Source: Hyphomicrobium sp.
GTDB lineage: Bacteria; Pseudomonadota; Alphaproteobacteria; Rhizobiales; Hyphomicrobiaceae
DNA: 64,000 bases
Direction of reading: 5' to 3'
Assembly: GCA_016716675.1 (NCBI GenBank)
Contig: JADJVG010000001.1
Span: 186,001 to 250,000 of the forward strand
Shown in pieces: positions 29,029 through 37,300 of this stretch (position 1 is the stretch's first letter; each line of letters opens with the position of its first letter). Made by a program: the position numbers and the translations under genes. Below the pieces are notes generated by a model. It worked only from the letters and a program-made list of their open reading frames with translations, did not search any database and was not told the origin of the DNA.

Positions 29029-29049
29029 TTGGTCTAATCATTTTACCAA
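29029..29049. promoter_or_regulatory. Inverted repeat TTGGT-N11-ACCAA upstream of the lactate permease
   Basis: TTGGT at 29029-29033 and ACCAA at 29045-29049 face each other across an A/T-rich spacer, about 80 bases before the permease start and about 110 from the regulator start. FadR-type proteins bind TGGT/ACCA palindromes, usually with shorter spacers, so the fit is partial. Confidence 0.4.
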
Positions 29050-29128
29050 TGGCTGGCCAAACAAACGGGCGGCGTTCGTAAAGAACGTAAAATAGCACCG
29101 AAAGACAGCATGCTGGGGGGACTTTTTC

Positions 29129-30772
29129 GTGTGGACACAAGTCTATGATCCATTCGGCAACATGGCATTGTCGGCGCTTGCCGCGGCCATACCGATCGTC
29201 GTGCTGCTCGGCGCCATAGGTCTTTTTGAGATAAAAGCCCATATCGCGGCCGCCATCGGACTCGCCGTGGCGCTGCTTGTCGTCATTTTTATCTTCGGCA
29301 TGCCCGCGCAAATAGCCATGACGGCTGCCGGATACGGTGCAGCGTTCGGATTGCTGCCTATTGGCTGGATCATCCTCAATGTGCTGTTTCTGTATAATCT
29401 AACGAACGACAAGGGGTCATTCGCGGTGCTACAGGAGAGCATTCGCGGCATCAGCGATGATCGGCGCCTGCAGTTGCTCTTTATCGCCTTCTGCCTCGGC
29501 GCTTTCTTTGAAGGTGCCGCCGGTTTCGGCACCCCCGTTGCGGTAACGGCCGCCATGCTCATCGGACTTGGATTTTCGCCACTCAATGCGTCGGGCCTGT
29601 CGTTGATCGCGAATACGGCGCCAGTTGCCTTTGGCGGCCTCGGCACGCCGGTCATTGCGCTCGCTGCCGTCACTGGCCTCGATATTCTTGAGCTGAGCGG
29701 CATGATCGGCCGCCAATTGCCGTTTTTCTCCTTGTTGGTGCCGTTCTGGCTGATCTGGGCGTTCGCCGGCTATCGGCGCATGCTGGAGATCTGGCCGGCA
29801 ATCCTCGTGGCCGGGCTATCGTTTGCCATTCCGCAGTATGTCATTTCGAATTTCCATGGGCCGTGGCTCGTCGACGTCGTCGCGGCCATTGTCTCGATGG
29901 CGTCGCTCGCGGCATTCCTGCGCGTCTGGCGCCCGGCAACCATCATGACCAGTGCCGATCCGAACGCTGTCGCGGTGCCAGCATCCGAAACTGCAACGGC
30001 GAAAGCATCAAAGGCGGCGCTTGTCGCAGCTTGGGCACCGTGGATCATCCTCAGCATCTGCGTGTTCGCGTGGGGTGTTCCGCAATCGAAGGCCATGCTC
30101 GACGCCGTCTGGGTCGCCAAAATTCCGGTCTTCGGATTGCACGAACAGGTATTGAAAGTTCCGCCCGTCGTGGCAGTACCACACGCGGAAGCCGCGATCT
30201 TCAACGTCAATATCCTGTCAGCGACGGGCACCGGCATTCTGGTCGCGGCCATCATCTCCGGTCTGTTGATGGGATATAACCCCGTCACTCTGGTCAAAAG
30301 TTATTTCCGCACGATCTACATGGTCCGCTTTTCGCTGCTGACGATCGCCTGCATGTTGGCGATCGGCTTCGTAACGCGCTACGCAGGGACAGATGCCACG
30401 CTCGGATTGGCGCTCGCAAACACAGGTTGGTTCTATCCATTCTTTGGAACACTCATCGGCTGGATGGGCGTCGCATTGACCGGCTCGGACACGGCGTCCA
30501 ACGTGTTGTTCGGTGGCCTGCAGCGGGTCAGCGCGGAGCAGCTTGGCCTTAATCCCATTCTGATGTCAGCGGCCAACAGCTCCGGCGGCGTCATGGGCAA
30601 AATGATTGATGCACAAAGCATCGTCGTCGCCTCGACGGCCACCAAATGGTACGGCCACGAGGGCACCATCCTACGATTTGTATTCTTTCACAGCATCGCG
30701 CTTGCGGTTCTCGTTGGACTGCTGGTGATGGCGCAAGCCTATCTGTGGCCGTTTACGCTGCTTGTCCACTAG
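29129..30772 (+). CDS. lctP: L-lactate permease (LctP family)
   Basis: A 547-residue inner-membrane transporter that brings L-lactate (and often glycolate) in with protons. It starts at GTG 29129 (MWTQVYDPFGN) behind GGGGGGA, and the first residues match the family pattern. Many hydrophobic segments run through the whole length, with conserved stretches such as FEGAAGFGTPVAVTAAMLIGLGF and APVAFGGLGTPVIALA, and near the end ALTGSDTASNVLFGGLQ and SANSSGGVMGKMIDAQSIVVA. These are the characteristic LctP motifs. It heads the lutABC genes and is divergent from an FCD regulator, so all are likely induced together by lactate. Confidence 0.95.
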   Translation: MWTQVYDPFGNMALSALAAAIPIVVLLGAIGLFEIKAHIAAAIGLAVALLVVIFIFGMPAQIAMTAAGYGAAFGLLPIGWIILNVLFLYNLTNDKGSFAVLQESIRGISDDRRLQLLFIAFCLGAFFEGAAGFGTPVAVTAAMLIGLGFSPLNASGLSLIANTAPVAFGGLGTPVIALAAVTGLDILELSGMIGRQLPFFSLLVPFWLIWAFAGYRRMLEIWPAILVAGLSFAIPQYVISNFHGPWLVDVVAAIVSMASLAAFLRVWRPATIMTSADPNAVAVPASETATAKASKAALVAAWAPWIILSICVFAWGVPQSKAMLDAVWVAKIPVFGLHEQVLKVPPVVAVPHAEAAIFNVNILSATGTGILVAAIISGLLMGYNPVTLVKSYFRTIYMVRFSLLTIACMLAIGFVTRYAGTDATLGLALANTGWFYPFFGTLIGWMGVALTGSDTASNVLFGGLQRVSAEQLGLNPILMSAANSSGGVMGKMIDAQSIVVASTATKWYGHEGTILRFVFFHSIALAVLVGLLVMAQAYLWPFTLLVH

Positions 30773-30823
30773 CGGCGCCTGAACGGAGCAAGCAGCCGCT
30801 ACTGAGTTTGATTAGGTAACGCC

Positions 30824-31660
30824 ATGCGCGATCTGAAATCTTCGGGAAGGCCTTTTGCCGGCTGGTCAAAAGCCGGCAGCGGCACAGACACGCTACAAAA
30901 ACCTCGCGTCGCGCTGTTCGTCACCTGCCTCGTTGATCTCTTCCGTCCCAACGTCGGATTTTCAGCGGTCGCCTTACTGGAAGAGGCCGGGTGTAGTGTC
31001 GATGTGCCGCCCGCCCAGGTTTGTTGCGGACAGCCCGCCTATAACGGCGGCGATGCGAAGTCCGCGGCGGATATCGCCCGGCAAGTCATCGAAACATTCG
31101 ATGGCTATGATTTCGTCGTCGGGCCGTCGGGGTCATGCATGGCGACGATCAGAATTGATTACCCCAAAATGTTCGACGGCGATTCCGACTGGCAAAAGCG
31201 CGCCAACGAACTGGCAGAGCGCAGCTACGAACTCATGTCCTTCCTTACCGATATTGCAGGCGCGACATTCGCAGCCCCGCCCTTCCCGGCAAAAGTCACC
31301 TATCACGACAGTTGCTCTGGGCTCAGATCGCTCGGCATCAAAGAGCAGCCGCGCACGCTCCTGGCGTCAGCTGAGGGCTTATCGATCGTTGAAATGCAGG
31401 ACGCCGAAACCTGCTGCGGCTTCGGCGGCACGTTCTGCGTCAAATATCCAGAAATATCGGCCAAAATGGCCACCGATAAAGCTGAAAACATTGCGCAGAC
31501 CGGCGCTGATGTCGTGCTCGGTGGTGATCTTGGCTGCTTGATGAATATCGCAGGCCGCATGCGGCGCCTCGGACGCACGACACGCGTTTTCCACGCCGCC
31601 GAAGTTTTGGCGGGCCGCGCCGGCGGACCGGCGATTGGAGAGGGTGAGGACGTCAAATGA
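30824..31660 (+). CDS. lutA: Lactate utilisation protein LutA (CCG-domain Fe-S protein)
   Basis: A 278-residue protein with two cysteine-rich CCG domains: CCGQPAYNGGDAKSAADIA in the first half and AETCCGFGGTFCVKYPEIS in the second. These bind an unusual iron-sulphur cluster, as in heterodisulphide reductase subunit B and GlcF. LutABC together oxidise L-lactate to pyruvate without a flavin LldD enzyme. The first 30 residues (SSGRPFAGWSKAGSG) are an extra leader compared with shorter homologues; VALFVTCLVDLFRPNVGFSAV is the usual beginning of the family, so the true start may be later than ATG 30824. Its stop overlaps the lutB start (ATGA), so translation is coupled. Confidence 0.92.
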   Translation: MRDLKSSGRPFAGWSKAGSGTDTLQKPRVALFVTCLVDLFRPNVGFSAVALLEEAGCSVDVPPAQVCCGQPAYNGGDAKSAADIARQVIETFDGYDFVVGPSGSCMATIRIDYPKMFDGDSDWQKRANELAERSYELMSFLTDIAGATFAAPPFPAKVTYHDSCSGLRSLGIKEQPRTLLASAEGLSIVEMQDAETCCGFGGTFCVKYPEISAKMATDKAENIAQTGADVVLGGDLGCLMNIAGRMRRLGRTTRVFHAAEVLAGRAGGPAIGEGEDVK

Positions 31661-33072
31661 CCGTACTCCTCGACACCTTCCAGCAACGATCATCGCACGC
31701 GCTGCACGATGCCCGTCTGCAAGCCTCGCTCCGCGGATTGAGTACCGGCTTCGTTGTCCGCAGGGCTGACGCGGTTGCTGCGTTTGCGGATTTCGAGGAA
31801 CTTCGCCGCCAGGGTCAGGCGATCAAAGATCATGCGCTCGAACATCTCGATCGCTATCTGCTCGAGTTCGAGGCGAACGTGCAGCGCACGGGCGGCGAAG
31901 TGCATTGGGCGCGCGACGCCGCCGAAGCGCGCAACATCATTCGAGATTTGTGCCGCAAAGCTAACGCCCGCACCGTCACCAAGGGCAAATCCATGGTGTC
32001 GGAGGAGATCGCGCTGAATGAAGCGCTGCTGGCCGATGGTCTCGAGGTGATCGAGACGGACGCGGGCGAATATATCGTGCAGCTTGCCGGAGAAGCGCCG
32101 AGCCACATCGTCATGCCGACGGTCCATAAGACCACGGAACAGATCTCGGATTTGTTTTTCGAGCACCACAAGCGCTACGGCTTTCACAAGCGTGAGACGG
32201 ATGCCGCCAAGCTGATCGCGCAGGTGCGGACCGTTATGCGCGACAAATACTTCGCAGCAGATGTCGGCATTACGGGTGCCAATTTTCTGATCGCGGAGAC
32301 AGGATCGATCGTACTGGTTACGAACGAGGGCAATGGCGACCTCACATCGACGCTGGCGCGCACCCACATCGTCACCGTCGGCATCGAGAAGGTTGTGCCG
32401 ACGCTGGATGATGCCTCGACACTTCTGAGACTTCTGGCCCGCAGTGCTCTCGGCATGGACATCACGAGCTATACGTCTTTCATCACCGGACCGAAGCGCC
32501 CTGGAGACATCGACGGTCCGGAAGCCTTTCATGTTGTACTGATCGACAATGGCCGGACAAAAATGTTGAGCGGCGCTTATCGCTCCATGCTCCGTTGCAT
32601 CCGCTGCGGCGCCTGCATGAATCACTGCCCCGTGTACATGTCGGTGGGCGGCCATTCGTATGGCTGGGTCTATCCCGGTCCGATGGGGGCCGTGCTGACA
32701 CCTATGATCGACGGTCACGAGACGGCGAAAGACTTGCCGCACGCCTGCACGCTCAACGGCAAATGCCAACAGGTCTGCCCGGTGAAAATTCCGCTACCCG
32801 ACTTACTGCGGCGGCTACGGCACGAGCAGTGGGAAGCGCATTTCATAAGTAAAACAGCGCGTTTTGGCATTAGCGCCTGGGCGCTTCTGGCCAAGAGACC
32901 GCGGCTCTATCACGCCATGACGTCGCTCATCATGCCGGTTCTTGCGCGCTGCGGGCGCGGCAAAGGCGCATTCAAATGGCTGCCGCTCGCATCGGGATGG
33001 ACCGCGAGCCGCGACCTGCCGTCGCCCGAGGGCCGCACGTTTCAGGCGCAATGGAAACGGCGGCAACGATGA
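31657..33072 (+). CDS. lutB: Lactate utilisation iron-sulphur protein LutB
   Basis: A 471-residue protein. The N-terminal two thirds is a LUD domain (RTVTKGKSMVSEEIALNEAL, GADFLIAETG-like region ITGANFLIAETGSIVLVTNEGN). The C-terminal part carries two [4Fe-4S] motifs, CIRCGACMNHCPVY and CTLNGKCQQVCPVKIPL. It accepts electrons from lactate oxidation in the LutABC complex and sends them on, probably to quinone or a membrane carrier. ATG 31657 overlaps the lutA stop and the end overlaps the lutC start, so the three are made in step. Homologues are also called LldF or YkgF. Confidence 0.95.
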   Translation: MTVLLDTFQQRSSHALHDARLQASLRGLSTGFVVRRADAVAAFADFEELRRQGQAIKDHALEHLDRYLLEFEANVQRTGGEVHWARDAAEARNIIRDLCRKANARTVTKGKSMVSEEIALNEALLADGLEVIETDAGEYIVQLAGEAPSHIVMPTVHKTTEQISDLFFEHHKRYGFHKRETDAAKLIAQVRTVMRDKYFAADVGITGANFLIAETGSIVLVTNEGNGDLTSTLARTHIVTVGIEKVVPTLDDASTLLRLLARSALGMDITSYTSFITGPKRPGDIDGPEAFHVVLIDNGRTKMLSGAYRSMLRCIRCGACMNHCPVYMSVGGHSYGWVYPGPMGAVLTPMIDGHETAKDLPHACTLNGKCQQVCPVKIPLPDLLRRLRHEQWEAHFISKTARFGISAWALLAKRPRLYHAMTSLIMPVLARCGRGKGAFKWLPLASGWTASRDLPSPEGRTFQAQWKRRQR

Positions 33073-33716
33073 CAACGGCGCGCGAAGAAATCCTCGGTCG
33101 CATACTGGCGGCAAAAGACAACCCTGCTGCAAGCAGCGTTGACGCGGTTGCGCCGCGCAGTGATCGAGGCCCGAGCGTCCGTCCCGTCGTCGCAACGCCG
33201 GTCATCGACACGTTCCGGCGCAATGCGATCGCCAATGGTTTTGGCTTCTCGGAAGCGCCAAGCAACACCGATATCGTCGCGACCGTGAAAGCGGCACTCG
33301 TTGAGAATGGCGCCGGAACTGACATCACGATTGCGCAATCGCTCGCTCATATCGGATGGCCGAACGATTGGACCATTCACTGGGGTATGGGGCGGCGCAT
33401 CGAGCACGTGTGCATCAACACAGCCGTTGCCGCCATTGCCGAAACCGGCAGCATTGTATTCGGGTCGAGTAGCCGATCACCCGCCTCGCTCAATTATCTG
33501 CCCGACCTTGAGATCGCACTTCTCTCGAAGTCCGACATATTGGCCCATCCCGAAGACGTGTGGCGCACGCTGCGTGAGATGCATGGCGCATCGGCAACAA
33601 CTTGGCCGCGCGCCGTTAACGTCGTCTCGGGCGCGTCGCGCACCGCTGATATTGCCGGCATCCTGGTGCGCCCGGCCCATGGCCCCAAGCACGTCCACAT
33701 CATCCTGACGCCCTAA
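33069..33716 (+). CDS. lutC: Lactate utilisation protein LutC
   Basis: A 215-residue LUD-domain protein, the third part of the L-lactate oxidising complex. The open frame reaches back to 32976 inside lutB, but ATG 33069 (MTTAREEILGRILAA) overlaps the lutB stop as ATGA and gives the normal LutC N-terminus. Conserved parts are VCINTAVAAIAETGSIVF, SRSPASLNYLPDLEIALL and the end RTADIAGILVRPAHGPKHVHIILT. It has no cluster motif. The operon ends here; a 554-base non-coding region follows. Confidence 0.93.
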   Translation: MTTAREEILGRILAAKDNPAASSVDAVAPRSDRGPSVRPVVATPVIDTFRRNAIANGFGFSEAPSNTDIVATVKAALVENGAGTDITIAQSLAHIGWPNDWTIHWGMGRRIEHVCINTAVAAIAETGSIVFGSSSRSPASLNYLPDLEIALLSKSDILAHPEDVWRTLREMHGASATTWPRAVNVVSGASRTADIAGILVRPAHGPKHVHIILTP

Positions 33717-33785
33717 GACCGCGCCCGCAGACGTGGAGGCGGATCGTGCGCAATCGCTGACTGCCAGATCAGACGTGTCCGCGAG

Positions 33786-34223
33786 CGTCACCAGCTGTGA
33801 CATTCAATCCTGCAAGGGTGACACCCCGTTACAGCGACGCGCTGAAAGGATGTGACGGAACCGCGAACATCAGACTGCGTCTCAAAAATTTCTCATCACA
33901 AGCCTACCGCGACGCACAATTCCAGCACAGCCTTTTTCGGGTATGCGTGGACGGCGCCGCAGGAACCGAAGACGCAACTCAGATTGAATGACCACTCAAA
34001 ATCATCCTGTAAATGCAGGTATTTCATCGCGCCATGTGCGGTGCTGCCAGTGTCACTGTCGCCCAAGGCGCAAGTGTCACCGCGCAGGCCGCGTGCACTG
34101 CACCGTTGCTTCACGGCATGGAACGCTTCGCCACCTCGGCTTTGAGCGGACCTACGCACAAGCCCCACCAAATGAGCTGGCACAGATTCTGCGGTTAAAG
34201 CCGGAACAACAACCGATGTGACA
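33786..34223. repeat. Cluster of TGTGAC / GTCACA heptamers, candidate enhancer (UAS) for the sigma-54 activator
   Basis: Within 430 non-coding bases the motif TGTGACA or its complement recurs: TGTGACA 33796-33802, GGTGACA 33817-33823 (21 bases from the first, two helix turns), TGTGACG 33851-33857, TGTCACT 34051-34057, TGTCACC 34075-34080 and TGTGACA 34217-34223; GTCACC at about 33787 may be another. Sites upstream of a -24/-12 promoter fit enhancer sites for a Fis-family activator. The last copy lies just after the promoter. The density is seen directly; the binding role is inference. Confidence 0.5.
34178..34192 (+). promoter_or_regulatory. Sigma-54 (-24/-12) promoter
   Basis: TGGCACAGATTCTGC matches the sigma-54 consensus TGGCACRNNNNTTGC with one mismatch and exact spacing (GG at 34179-34180, ten bases, GC at 34191-34192). 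Transcription would start near 34204, leaving a leader of about 67 bases before the Rieske gene with its GGGGAGG ribosome site. A sigma-54 activator gene is present at 26.1-28.1 kb. Confidence 0.72.
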
Positions 34224-34270
34224 GCGCCCGCGCCGCACATCGAAAACACTGGCGTCTTCCGGGGAGGACT

Positions 34271-34903
34271 ATGAGCAGCACGAAACCTTTCAGCGGTGCC
34301 GATCCCGCGTCGAGAAACACTGAGGTATCTCTCAACCGCCGTTCGCTTTTGAGCAAGCTGACCGCAGCCGGTGGCGCGGCTGCACTGTGTTGCGGCCAAT
34401 CCTTCACAGCGGCCGCCGAGACGTCTGCCGATGCAGAACCCTCTGGCGCAAGCCTCAAGGCTGGCGATCACTTCACGCGCGTTGGCGACGGCGCTGGCCT
34501 CAGCGCCATCCGCTTAAGCGATCTGCCGGCGGGTGCTGCCATCATGGACGTAATGCCGCTCGATCCCGCAACCGGCAAGGCGCGCGAAGAGAGCCGAATG
34601 AATGCCGTCAATCTGGTTCGCATCTCAAATGTGCCAAGCGGATCACCGCTCGAAGCCACGCAGGGTGTCATGGCGTATTCCGCCATCTGTACCCACAAGG
34701 GCTGCAAGGTGAACTCATGGGCACCCGAGCAGAACCGCTGGCGCTGCTTCTGCCACATGTCGGAATTCGACGTGCTGGCCAATGGCGAGGTCGTTGATGG
34801 GCCCGCCACCCAACCTCTTCCAACCATTCCAATCGCAATCGATGCGGAGGGAATAATCACGGCAACAGCCGGATTCTCAAGTGCGCCCGGGGCAGCGGAT
34901 TAG
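34271..34903 (+). CDS. Tat-exported Rieske [2Fe-2S] protein
   Basis: A 210-residue protein. A twin-arginine signal lies at residues 20-50 (SLNRRSLLSKLTAAGGAAAL). The Rieske centre is complete: Cys140 and His142 in CTHKGC, Cys159 and His162 in CFCH, with Cys145 and Cys161 placed for the disulphide seen in the bc1-type fold. Such proteins carry single electrons at fairly high potential in the periplasm or on the membrane face. It is the first gene of an operon with a PQQ dehydrogenase and a molybdenum hydroxylase, where a cytochrome c would be expected, so it may accept electrons from one or both. It resembles arsenite oxidase small subunits in layout, but no arsenite oxidase is present. Confidence 0.87.
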   Translation: MSSTKPFSGADPASRNTEVSLNRRSLLSKLTAAGGAAALCCGQSFTAAAETSADAEPSGASLKAGDHFTRVGDGAGLSAIRLSDLPAGAAIMDVMPLDPATGKAREESRMNAVNLVRISNVPSGSPLEATQGVMAYSAICTHKGCKVNSWAPEQNRWRCFCHMSEFDVLANGEVVDGPATQPLPTIPIAIDAEGIITATAGFSSAPGAAD

Positions 34904-34947
34904 GTCACGGCTCCAACGAAGAAGAACCGACGAACAGGAGGAAACTG

Positions 34948-36705
34948 ATGAAACGAAGGGTGGTTGTTTCTGCGATTTGCGCTCTTGCAGCGGTCGCGCA
35001 CTACGGCGCTAAACCCGTGCAGGCGGACGGCTATAGTGCCGTCACGGATGAGCGGCTGAAGAATCCCGAAGCTGAGAATTGGCTGAGCTGGCGCGGCAAC
35101 TACGGTGGCTGGGGTTATAGCTCACTCGAACAGATCACGGCCGACAACGTCAAAGATCTGGTTCCTGTGTGGTCGTACGCCACCGGCCTGACCGAAGGCC
35201 ATCAGGCACCGCCGATCGTCAACAACGGCGTTATGTTCGTGGCGACACCTGAAAACAACGTCATCGCGCTCAATGCCAAAACGGGCACCGAAATCTGGCG
35301 CTACCGGCGCAAGTTGCCGAAGGAGCTTTTCCAGCTTCATCCGACGAACCGCGGCGTCGGCCTCTATAAGGATCGCGTCTATCTGGCGACGCTCGACGCC
35401 TGCGTCGTCGCGTTGGATGCAACGACTGGCAAGCAAGCTTGGGAAACCTGCATCGGCGATTGGAAGATCGGCGAATACAGCACGCTGTCGCCGCTGATCG
35501 CGGAAGGCAAAGTGATCTCCGGCGTTTCGGGTGGCGAGTTCGGCGTCCGTGGTGCCATTACGGCTCTTGATGCCGACAGCGGCAAGGTCGCGTGGAAAAC
35601 CTTCACGATCCCGGCCCCCGGCGAACCCGGCAGCAACTCGTGGCGCGGCGAAGACTGGAAGACCGGCGGCGGCAGCGTCTGGATGCAGGGCAACTACGAT
35701 CCTGACACCAAGCTCGCCTTCTTCGGCACCGGAAACGGCGCGCCGTGGATGCCGGATACCCGTCCTGGCGACAACCTCTACACGTCTTCTGTCATCGCAA
35801 TCGATGTGACCAGCGGCGCCATCAAGGGGCATCATCAGTATCACTGGAATGACGCTTGGGATTGGGACGAAGTTTCAGCCCCGTTGCTGATCGATTATCC
35901 CCGTGACGGCAAAGACGTGAAAGGTCTCGTCCACGCCGGCCGCAACGGTTACCTTTGGTGGTTGGAACGCAGCAAAGGCGACATCAACTTCGTCGGTGCT
36001 GAAAGCTACGTCGAACAGAACGCCTTCGACAAGATCGACAAGAAGACCGGCCGACCAAGCTACAACCAGGACAAAATTCCGCTGCTGAACAAATCAGCGA
36101 AGTTCTGCCCGAGCTTGTGGGGCGGCAAAGACTGGCCACCGGAAGCCTACAATCCGAAGACCGGCATGCTCTACATCCCGTCGCACATCAACCTGTGCTC
36201 GGAATACGGCGGCGCCGGCACCCTGGACAAGCTGAAACCCGGCGAGCTCTGGCTCAGCGTTCCCGTCGATGTCGTGTTCGCCAGCCTCCGCTTCAGCGAC
36301 AAGGTCGATCAGACCAAGCCCGTGCCAACAGGAAGCCTGCAAGCCTTTGATATCAAGACTGGAAAGCGCATCTGGGAAACCAACTTCAACGATACGCCGT
36401 TCTGGGCGCCGTTGTTGACCACGGGCGGAAACCTGGTGTTTGCGGGCGGCACCGCCGATCGCAAGTTCCGTGCGATGAATGCGTCTTCCGGCAAGATCCT
36501 TTGGGAAACCTCGATGCCGTCCGGCGTCACCGGCGTGCCGTCAAGCTACTCCGTTGATGGGACGCAGTATATTGCGGTGCAAGCCGGCTGGGGCGTCGAC
36601 GCCGAACGCATGCATGCCCTGATGCAGAAGATCCTGCCTGCCGACCGCAAACTTCCGACGGTTCCGCAGGGTGGTTCGATCTGGGTCTTCGCTTTGAAAA
36701 AGTAA
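34948..36705 (+). CDS. PQQ-dependent alcohol dehydrogenase, lanthanide-type signature, lacking the Cys-Cys pair
   Basis: A 585-residue periplasmic quinoprotein. The signal peptide ends near AKPVQADG. Propeller repeats such as LNAKTGTEIWRY and LDATTGKQAWE give the methanol/ethanol dehydrogenase fold. The catalytic region reads NDAWDWDEVS: Asp305 is the expected base and Asp307 is the extra acid found in lanthanide-binding enzymes. At the place where XoxF has CCDTVNRG this protein has LHPTNRG (residues 130-136), so the vicinal disulphide that normally caps PQQ is missing. The enzyme probably oxidises an alcohol other than methanol. No cytochrome domain is fused. It follows the Rieske gene by 44 bases behind AGGAGG; substrate is unknown. 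Confidence 0.93.
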   Translation: MKRRVVVSAICALAAVAHYGAKPVQADGYSAVTDERLKNPEAENWLSWRGNYGGWGYSSLEQITADNVKDLVPVWSYATGLTEGHQAPPIVNNGVMFVATPENNVIALNAKTGTEIWRYRRKLPKELFQLHPTNRGVGLYKDRVYLATLDACVVALDATTGKQAWETCIGDWKIGEYSTLSPLIAEGKVISGVSGGEFGVRGAITALDADSGKVAWKTFTIPAPGEPGSNSWRGEDWKTGGGSVWMQGNYDPDTKLAFFGTGNGAPWMPDTRPGDNLYTSSVIAIDVTSGAIKGHHQYHWNDAWDWDEVSAPLLIDYPRDGKDVKGLVHAGRNGYLWWLERSKGDINFVGAESYVEQNAFDKIDKKTGRPSYNQDKIPLLNKSAKFCPSLWGGKDWPPEAYNPKTGMLYIPSHINLCSEYGGAGTLDKLKPGELWLSVPVDVVFASLRFSDKVDQTKPVPTGSLQAFDIKTGKRIWETNFNDTPFWAPLLTTGGNLVFAGGTADRKFRAMNASSGKILWETSMPSGVTGVPSSYSVDGTQYIAVQAGWGVDAERMHALMQKILPADRKLPTVPQGGSIWVFALKK

Positions 36706-36714
36706 GGAGCATCC

Positions 36715-37233
36715 GTGAGCACGACAGCGTATAGTCACCAGCTTAGCGGGGGAGGCCTCGGCCTCCTCCGCGTTATCGCCCTTAGCCTCGGCATCATCGC
36801 TGCCGGGGCATTCGTCCCTGCGCAAGCTACCGAAGAAAACGTCTCGCAACGCGCGGGTACGAAAGACGAGTTGGTCACCCTGGTGCGGACCGCAATCGAA
36901 AAGGAGAATTTCTCCATGATCGATAACATCGTCAACTGGCAGGGCGTCAGCAACTACAAGCGCAGGGTTTTCTCGTCACAAATTCTGCACGCACTCGGCC
37001 GGCCCATCTCGAAGATCGAAGTCGAAGGCGCCGATCAAGAGACCCGCACAAGCCTTTCGAAAATGAAAAATCACACGCTAAATATGGATGTGACGCATCT
37101 TCTGCGCGTGACATTCTCAGACGGCGAGCCGGGCGGCATCGTACCGGCAGAAGTGTTTTTGATCGGACGAATGGAGGATAGCTATCGCATAGCGTTACTG
37201 GTCAAAGCTAAGGGCACGACAGAAAACGAATGA
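36715..37233 (+). CDS. Secreted protein of unknown function in the PQQ dehydrogenase operon
   Basis: A 172-residue protein that I do not recognise. GTG 36715 follows AAGGAG, only nine bases after the dehydrogenase stop. A hydrophobic segment LLRVIALSLGIIAAGAFV followed by PAQAT is a signal peptide, so the mature part (about 130 residues) is periplasmic. It begins TKDELVTLVRTAIEKENFSMIDNIVNWQGVS and is mixed helix and strand, without cysteines or cofactor motifs. Position between the quinoprotein and the molybdenum hydroxylase suggests a partner or assembly protein, comparable in place (not in sequence) to MxaJ/XoxJ. That is inference. Confidence 0.7.
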   Translation: MSTTAYSHQLSGGGLGLLRVIALSLGIIAAGAFVPAQATEENVSQRAGTKDELVTLVRTAIEKENFSMIDNIVNWQGVSNYKRRVFSSQILHALGRPISKIEVEGADQETRTSLSKMKNHTLNMDVTHLLRVTFSDGEPGGIVPAEVFLIGRMEDSYRIALLVKAKGTTENE

Positions 37234-37300
37234 TTGATTTGGGGCTTTGGATCTCATTCGGCGTTCCAAAGCGCACACAAACAACTTGGGAGGATCGACA

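Noticed and set aside
33786..34223. Repeated TGTGAC motifs as a CRISPR or tandem repeat
   Set aside because: Repeats are only 6-7 bases, occur in both directions and have irregular spacing.
33717..34270. Small open frames (33797-33991, 33852-34145, 33988-34221) before the Rieske gene
   Set aside because: Short, overlapping in different frames, no ribosome site or family resemblance; the region is better explained as regulatory.
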